From: Fagopyrum homotropicum
Taxonomy: Eukaryota > Streptophyta > Magnoliopsida > Caryophyllales > Polygonaceae
Length of the DNA stretch: 64,000 nucleotides
Assembly: GCA_033239125.1 (NCBI GenBank)
Contig: BSWB01000002.1
Span: forward strand, 8,279,001 to 8,343,000
Reading direction: 5' to 3'
Part shown: positions 57,896 through 64,000 of the stretch, one piece after another
Layout: each line of letters opens with the position of its first letter
Numbering within the stretch: the stretch's first letter is position 1
Program-made: the position numbers and the translations under genes
Notes under the pieces: generated by a model
What the model saw: the letters and a program-made list of their open reading frames with translations, nothing else
Database searches by the model: none
What the model was told of the DNA's origin: nothing

Positions 57896-58853
57896 ATGGC
57901 GTCTTCCACTGCTTTCCTACTGGTCTCCGTCGCAATTCTTTCTCTGTTTCTTCACCTCTCCTCATCCTTCAGTGAAGATACTGTTACCAATGCTGTCCAG
58001 ATCCTCTCCAGTTCTGGCTACATTTCGATGTCTCTCGTTCTTCAGCTTGTTTCTCATACCCTAATTTCGAACGCTTCCACCACGACTATCTTCTCACCAT
58101 CCGACGAGGCTTTCCACCGCTCCGGACAGCCTTCGTTCTCACTTCTCCAACTCCACATCTCTCCCTATGCGTACTCCTTCGAACAGCTTCAATCACTTCC
58201 TTTCGGCTCTATGATTCCAACTCTTTCTCCTAATCGATCGCTCTTCGTCACCACACTTCATTCCGATGATCAAATATCCATCAACGGTGTCAAGATTGAC
58301 GGAACCCCGATCTTTGACGACGGGAAGTTGATAGTGTTTGCTATGGACAAGTTTTTCGATCCTAATTTCGAGATTCTAACCCCCTCGCTGAGCCCTAGCC
58401 CCCAATTCGCACGGTACAGTCCCGCTTCAAGCACGAATTTCGAGTGTCCAGTCTGGAGTTCTCAATCACGGCGTCCTTTCTTGAACTGCAATTGGCTCAA
58501 TTCGTTGACGATGATATACTCAGTTCACTTTATTTACTCCTACTGATGACAAGTTGAATGAGCAAATAGGAGATTTCAAGGGCTATATAGTTCCCTGCGA
58601 GGTGTCTCTGTCTGATCTAGCAGGATTGGATGATCTGTCTGTTATGAACACTTTCTTTGAGGGGTTTTGGATCAATCTTACTCGTTCTGATGGTTTTCTT
58701 CTGTTGAATGGTGTGCGTGTTGAATCTCCTAGTCCTCAGTTCTTGGTTCATGGGATTCGAGATGCATTCCCCATGCCAGCGAGTTCAAATTCAGAGGATT
58801 GGGTGAACTCTTCTTTTGGCAACGACTATGAAGTTGTGAACAGTGAGTTTTTA
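57896..58853 (+). pseudogene. Broken duplicate of the fasciclin-like gene
   Basis: Starts with the same signal peptide and first FAS1 domain as 43756-44793, open for 216 codons. Near 58455 a net loss of 49 bp relative to the intact copy shifts the frame and brings a stop at 58546. A 2-bp gain follows near 58512 and an in-frame 21-bp loss near 58585. The second FAS1 domain is then readable again (LDDLSVMNTFFEGFWI, FLVHGIRDAFPMP). An extra T near 58849 removes the original stop. A truncated one-domain secreted protein might still be made, but a two-domain FLA cannot. Confidence 0.92.
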
Positions 58854-59054
58854 GTGTTTGTGATATTGATTCCTGGTGTTCCAAATATTGATGCCTTACA
58901 TTTTGTATTCATCACACAACAGTCTTGTAGTAATCTGTTATTTGAGCCGCATTCATGCTTTTCATATACCAGCATTAGTTTAGGCTCTCGGACAGCGTCA
59001 GCTATGGCCATGGGTTACAATCTGTTAAAATGGTAACAACTAACAAGCAACAAC

Positions 59055-59309
59055 TAAGGATGTACAAACGGGACCGGAATGCTGTGGACCGGACTATTAG
59101 CTTTTTAACACGCTAATAGTCCATGGTCTACCACGGTCCGGTCCAGTTTGGTCCAAACTCAGGCCGGACAATATACATAATTTCTTTTAAAAAACTGAAA
59201 AGGGAAACAGATGGTCCAGACTGGAAAATTATCGTCCAAGACCGGACCTGAAAATTTGGTCCAGGACCGGAACGTATTTTCCGGCTTGGTCCAACTGTGC
59301 ACAGCTCTA
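59055..59309. mobile_element. hAT-like MITE with GGTCCGGACC-type subterminal repeats
   Basis: Left end TAAGGATGTACAAAC; the right end in reverse is TAGAGCTGTGCACAG. Flanking octamers GCAACAAC (59047-59054) and GTAACAGC (59310-59317) agree at six of eight positions. Inside, GGACCGGA, GGTCCGGTCC and TGGTCCA recur in both directions. Non-coding. It is absent from duplication copy 1. Confidence 0.7.
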
Positions 59310-59858
59310 GTAACAGCAACTAATATATCAAGATCATATACAAGAACAATGCAAGTTACTTATGATACGAATGCACTCCAGGAGATTTTTTCAGATCACT
59401 AGATCTATCAGAATTCAGATCACTAGATCGATCAGATAGATTCGCGTTACGTAAAAAAAAAAGGTCAGAAATCCGGCTAGATAAGACCGAACATCTCAAA
59501 CTCATTTAACAGAAGAGCTGAGCAACAAAGAATCAGAGAAGACAAACTCATGAATATGAAGGGAAGACAGTTAAATTTAGGCAACAAGAAAATTTACAGT
59601 ATCCAATTCGTCTCTTGCTCCCCTTTTATTTGGTGACACGGAGTTGAGCGTAAGCTGGGGAATGAATGCCCAGTGAAAAAAATTAAAAAATCTATCTAGT
59701 GCAAAATATGTAACAAAACAAAAATTTCCATTAAAAAATTATCTCAGCTCTTTGAGGATGGCAAAATCCAATGTCATCCAAATTATTCTTTTCTTAATCA
59801 TCCGGAGAAGTGAAGCACGCAAAGAACGTACAAGGTCACCAGAGTTGTAATTGTTTGC

Positions 59859-61782
59859 TTATGCGGAAGATTCCCTTGCGATCTTCTCTGCCTTGGCAAT
59901 GACCTCTTCGATTCCTCCAACCATGTAGAACGACTGTTCTGATAGGTCATCGTATTTGCCATCCAACACACCCTGCAAATTTCCACAACAAATAAATCTA
60001 TTTCCACAACAAATAAATCTTAATATCGTAAACTTACAGATTTAGTTCATTGTAAATGTGAGGATGTGAGGATGGTATACCTGGAAGCTGGCGATGCTCT
60101 CCTTCAATTCGACGTACTTCCCAGGAGCACCGGTGAAGACCTCAGCAACATGGAAAGGCTGACTCAAGAATCTCTGGATCTTACGAGCACGAGCAACTGT
60201 CAGCTTGTCATCTTCACTGAGCTCGTCCATACCCAGAATGGCAATGATATCCTGAAGATTCTTGTAGTTTTGGAGAACCTTCTGAACTCCTCGGGCAGTG
60301 TTGTAGTGATCCTCTCCAAGAATGTGGGGAGAAAGCATACGAGATGTAGAATCAAGTGGGTCAACAGCAGGATAGATACCCAGCTCAGAGATCTGGTCAG
60401 GCAACCAAGGTAAGCCATGCAAAGGTTCACAGAAAATATAAAACTAAATCTACCAGATTACAAGTTACCTGTCTAGATAGCACTGTTGTGGCATCCAAGT
60501 GAGCAAAGGTAGTTGCAGGAGCGGGATCTGTCAAGTCATCAGCTGGCACATAAATGGCCTGCACTGAAGTAATTGAACCTTTCTTTGTTGTGGTAATACG
60601 CTCCTGAAGACCTCCAAGATCGGTAGCCAAGGTGGGCTGATAACCCACAGCAGATGGAATACGTCCAAGCAAAGCAGACACCTCTGAGTTAGCCTGGTCA
60701 AACAAAAAATAGACGGGTCAATAAAGTTGGTCCAAACTTCCATACTCGAATGAGACAATGTTGTCAAGTAACTTCCTATCCATCTTAACAGAACTCTACC
60801 TGGGTAAATCGGAAAATGTTATCAATAAAAAGCAACACATCTTGTCCTTCTGCATCACGGAAGTGTTCAGCAACAGTCAAACCGGTGAGACCAACACGGG
60901 CACGAGCACCAGGGGGCTCGTTCATTTGACCATACACAAGGGCGCATTTGCTCTCAGCCTAAGAAGTCAGAAGGTACTAACATGTTAATAAAGAAACAAG
61001 AAGCGATACTATTGAAGTAAAACGGCAAAAAGCAGAAACAATAAACATGCAAGAAGAAACATTGACCTGTTTCTCTCCTAGCTTGATAACACCACTCTCA
61101 ATCATTTCCTTGTACAAGTCATTACCTTCACGAGTACGCTCACCAACACCAGCGAAAACAGAGAAACCACCTGAATAGAATACCAGACACTAAAAATTAA
61201 GAATAACTCCAAGAAGCAGAGAAAGGCAATTACAAAAAAACGATGTTATCTGAAAAAATGAAGGATCATTCATTACACACCATGAGCTTTAGCAACATTG
61301 TTGATCAGCTCCATAATAAGCACAGTTTTACCCACACCAGCACCGCCAAAAAGCCCAATCTTTCCTCCCCTCTGGTATGGAGCAAGAAGATCAACAACCT
61401 GGAAAAAAAATGCTGGATATAAGCAGACTAGAAAAGACTAAAATCATGATATACAGAATGACTAGGGTTATTTGCCTTCTATGGCATAACTGATATTACC
61501 TTGATTCCAGTAACAAGGATTTGCTGCTCAGTTGCTTGCTCAACAAAAGCAGGTGCTTCTCTGTGGATTGGAAGGAAGTGATCGGTCGCTGCTCATATAT
61601 CAGGGATATGATCACTTGATCAGTAAGATTACAGAACAAGTGTATATCATAGATAGTAAATACATAGAAGATCACAGCAACATGTAATGACTTAAAGATT
61701 TCTTACATATGTCGCCCCTGTGATCAATGGGCTCTCCAATGACATTGATGATACGACCAAGAGTGGCCCTTCCTACAGGGAC
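59859..61782 (-). CDS. ATPB: Mitochondrial ATP synthase subunit beta, 3' eight exons (partial)
   Basis: Minus-strand exons 61782-61707, 61588-61500, 61398-61281, 61170-61067, 60958-60800, 60693-60469, 60392-60081 and 59972-59859 join in phase to 398 residues plus stop, the C-terminal 70% of a protein of about 555. Key sites are present: Walker A GGAGVGKT, GERTREGND (catalytic Glu loop), Walker B-like LLFIDNIFRFTQ, ALLGRIPSAVGYQPTLATD and the DELSEDD motif (DELSEED-type) of the beta C-terminal domain. The end DLSEQSFYMVGGIEEVIAKA is typical of plant mitochondrial beta. It is the catalytic subunit of F1, making ATP from ADP and phosphate in the matrix. Introns and divergence from chloroplast atpB show it is the nuclear mitochondrial-type gene. 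The transit peptide and N-terminal beta-barrel exon(s) are not in the window; a copia element sits in the intron region before them. The acceptor at 61588 is a GAGCAG tandem; the downstream one gives the usual length. Confidence 0.95.
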
Positions 61783-62362
61783 CTGTAAGCACACATAATA
61801 GGTAAAAATGGGTGCAAACTAAAACTACTTACAATTATACACGGTACCATCTTTCCTATAGTGTCAGTGCATATAATGAAGTAAGACATGCTGTATCATA
61901 ACCAGTACAGCTTCTATGACTCAAAACCTCATAATTGATAACTTGTGGGCATGATTTTTTTCAAATATCAACTGATGTATTATACTGGACAGCAAGAAGA
62001 GATTATTACAGCATTGCATCTACTGGCATCCTCAAATGTTCTTAAAAACCACGAAAATATGAAAATACAAAAATACAGTAGAAAGAACCATTTTTTGTAA
62101 ACATTGTTATTCACTAAATATCCAGCTTCTAAACTATGTTACGTTTGTAGCATCGTATCAATGTATGATAATAAGGTCGCCAAGATCTAAACGCTTAAAT
62201 ATAGTTGATAAAAAAACAGATCACAACCTTGGGACGAAACACTTATCCTGATCTCTACTATCACTGGTCAAACATGATCAGATTCCACTGTCTATATAGG
62301 GACATATATATTTTCTATAGAATCAGTGGGTCTTATTTTGTAAATAAAACAAGAGAGTAGTT
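61783..62362 (-). other. Intron sequence of the ATP synthase beta gene
   Basis: No coding similarity to the missing N-terminal part is visible between the last recognised exon and the copia LTR, so this should be intron, continuing on the far side of the insertion. Confidence 0.65.
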
Positions 62363-62490
62363 TGTTAGAATTCTGTTACAGCTCTCTTATGACTATAAAT
62401 AACAAAACTCTGTAAAAGGACGATCATTACATTTTATGAGTAAATACAATTCAGTTCATTTTCTTCTCTCCTCCGATCTTGTTTGTTGAA
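62363..62490 (+). repeat. 5' LTR of the second copia element
   Basis: About 128 bp, starting TGTTAG, with a CTATAAATAA TATA box at 62392. The 3' border is uncertain by a few bases, since no clear CA end precedes the primer site. The second LTR is outside the window. Confidence 0.55.
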
Positions 62491-62491
62491 A

Positions 62492-62503
62492 TGGTATCAG
62501 AGC
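62492..62503 (+). other. Primer binding site (Met-tRNA type)
   Basis: TGGTATCAGAGC, complementary to the 3' end of initiator methionine tRNA, lies between the LTR and the gag start as expected. Confidence 0.88.
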
Positions 62504-62600
62504 TTGGAATTTCTTCCATCGATTCATCTTCTCCTCTTCGATCAAACTGATCGATAATTCCTCCTTTCCTCCTTTCATTACACGACTCTACTGATTCATC

Positions 62601-64000
62601 ATGTCACGAACAGAGAATTCAGAAAATTCCTCATTTCTGGAACGGAACTATGGAGGAAATGTTAACGATCCACTGCACTTATCTACATCTGATAATCCTG
62701 GTATGCAGCTTGTTTCTACACTCTTTGATGGATCTAATTTCACCACATGGAAGCGTAGTATTCGTATGGCTCTAGGTGCTAAACTGAAATTAGGTTTTGT
62801 GGATGGATCTTGCAAAATTCCTGGATCTGATGATGATATGATTTCTAGATGGACACGAGCCGACTATATGGTTCGATGTTGGTTAATTCACTCCATGAAA
62901 AAGGAAATTGCAGAAGATTTCTCTTATTTTGATTCATCCAAAGAACTATGGGATGAATTGACTGAGAGATTCGAAGTCTCCAACGCTCCCCTTGTGTATC
63001 AACTACAGAAGGAATTGAGTAATTTGAAGCAAGAAAACACGACTGTAGCTGTTTATTTTAGCAAATTAAAAAGCTATGGGATGAATTGCAATCAGTCGAT
63101 GCTTTACCTGTTTGTATTTGCAAAGGAATTGTTAATTGCAAATGTGATATACTTAAGCAGTTGTCTGAGAGAGAATCCAAGAACACAATGATTCAATTCT
63201 TGATGGGACTTCGTGATCAGTTCGATCATATCAGGAACAATAATCTTGCTCTGGATAATCTCCCTACTATCAACAGAGCTTACCACATGGTGTTGCAAGT
63301 GGAGAAGCAAAAGGAGATTACTACTCCTAGCACTACACATGATGTTCTTGCAGTTGATAGACACACACCTCCTTATAGACAGGCAGGAGGTAGCAGGAGA
63401 GATTTTCGAAAAGAAAAACTGGATAGGTTATGTACCTATTGTAAGGAAAAAGGTCATCTGAAGGAATCTTGTTTTAAACTCACGGGAATTCCAAATTGGT
63501 ATAAAGGTACTAAAGGAAAGTCGACTGATGCAGTTGTGGGAGTTCAAAACTCAGGTTCATTTGCTGCTAATGCTCAGGATGTGCCAGTTGGAAATTGTCC
63601 CTTGGATACTTCTCCTAGCAGCTTTAATGCTTCAACATAAGATCCAACTCTAGTTAATTCAGTTTTCCAGGAGATTATGAAGATGATGCAAAGTCAAGGT
63701 CATCTCAGCTCTACACCTTCGACTTCCATCAATTTTGCAGGTAATATGAGCATCTTACCTGCTAATGATAGCACAAACTCATGCACTTGGATTGTTGATT
63801 CAGGTGCTACAGATCACATTTCATGTTGCAAGGAATTGTTCAATGAATTACATCCTGTTTCAAGACCCATCTTTATTGGTCTTCCAAATACTTCAGTCAA
63901 GGAAGTCACCCATTCAGGCACCATTATCTTATTAGATCAATTGACATTGTATAATGTCTTATTCATGCCAGGATTTAAACACAACTTATTATCTGTCCCG
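62601..64000 (+). pseudogene. copia gag and protease start, frameshifted and partial
   Basis: The ATG at 62601 opens gag with LVSTLFDGSNFTTWKRSIRM, WTRADYMVRCWLIHSM and KELWDELTERF, typical of plant copia gag. A single-base loss or gain near 63068 moves the frame; the second part (from about 63070) has MGLRDQFDHIRNNNLALDNL and the zinc knuckle CTYCKEKGHLKESC near 63433. A TAA at 63638 interrupts that frame, which then runs on to the protease site WIVDSGATDHIS near 63788 and to the window end. Confidence 0.88.

Larger units (their letters stand above)
57766..60590. repeat. Segmental duplication, copy 2
   Basis: Counterpart of 43622-46301. Here the fasciclin copy is broken and the ATP synthase beta gene is kept. 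Matching runs include GGGCGGTGCCGTGCACGGAC upstream, the coding region at roughly 93% identity by eye, and AACAGAAGAGCTGAGCAACA (59508) downstream. A MITE (59055-59309) is present in this copy only. Confidence 0.88.
62363..64000 (+). mobile_element. Second Ty1/copia element, cut by the window edge
   Basis: A short LTR beginning TGTTAGAATTCTG (62363) is followed by the primer site TGGTATCAGAGC (62492-62503), a gag gene, a CCHC zinc knuckle and the start of protease. The 3' half is outside the window. It lies on the opposite strand to, and apparently inside an intron of, the ATP synthase beta gene. Gag is frameshifted and has an in-frame stop, so this copy is not autonomous as it stands. Confidence 0.87.

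Noticed and set aside
58554..59036. Independent second gene after the fasciclin copy
   Set aside because: It is the frameshifted remainder of the second FAS1 domain; its C-terminal extension comes from a lost stop codon.
59859..61782. Chloroplast or mitochondrial genome insertion carrying atpB
   Set aside because: Seven spliceosomal introns and mitochondrial-type nuclear sequence show it is a nuclear gene, not organelle DNA.

Overview
This window is nuclear DNA from a flowering plant, almost certainly a eudicot. The genes have introns with GT/AG borders. There is a nuclear light-harvesting gene with a transit peptide, a multi-exon mitochondrial ATP synthase beta gene, a NAC transcription factor and a fasciclin-like arabinogalactan gene. 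Intergenic DNA is AT-rich and full of degenerate plant transposons. The species cannot be fixed from the sequence alone.

Layout. 4.2-7.7 kb (-): intact four-exon GT14-family glucuronosyltransferase-like gene. 8.9-13.5 kb (+): decayed Ty1/copia retrotransposon. 14.9-17.3 kb (-): gene for an RS/KH-rich nuclear protein, head to head with LHCA6 (17.6-20.4 kb, +) across a short shared promoter; LHCA6 carries a hAT MITE in intron 2. 22-25.9 kb: a RING-finger gene fragment split by a MITE, a sterol glucosyltransferase fragment, then a broken hAT transposon that looks like the parent of that MITE. 26-27.1 kb: short LTR element with only a gag fragment. 27-36 kb: gene-poor, with palindromic minisatellites and an array of TACGTAGG-centred repeats. 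36.3-38.1 kb (+): NAC gene of the NAC042/JUB1 type. 38.2-39.8 kb (-): plastid-targeted SnoaL/NTF2-like protein. 43.8-44.8 kb (+): intact fasciclin-like gene. 49.5-49.9 kb (-): GT14 pseudogene. 52.8-54.2 kb: hAT-type element with perfect 8-bp target duplications. 57-57.7 kb: MITE split by a LINE-like RNase H insertion. 57.9-58.9 kb (+): broken second fasciclin copy. 59.9-61.8 kb (-): eight 3' exons of the mitochondrial ATP synthase beta gene. Its N-terminal exon(s) lie past the right edge, beyond a copia element that starts near 62.36 kb.

The genes do not form a pathway. The main themes are: (1) a segmental duplication in which the convergent pair fasciclin gene/ATP synthase beta was copied about 14 kb apart, each copy keeping only one intact member; (2) a set of hAT-type elements with a similar terminal core but a different palindromic subterminal motif in each subfamily, one of which has interrupted a RING gene. 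I found no clearly new biochemical system. The best candidates for something undescribed are these element families and the 31-33 kb repeat array.
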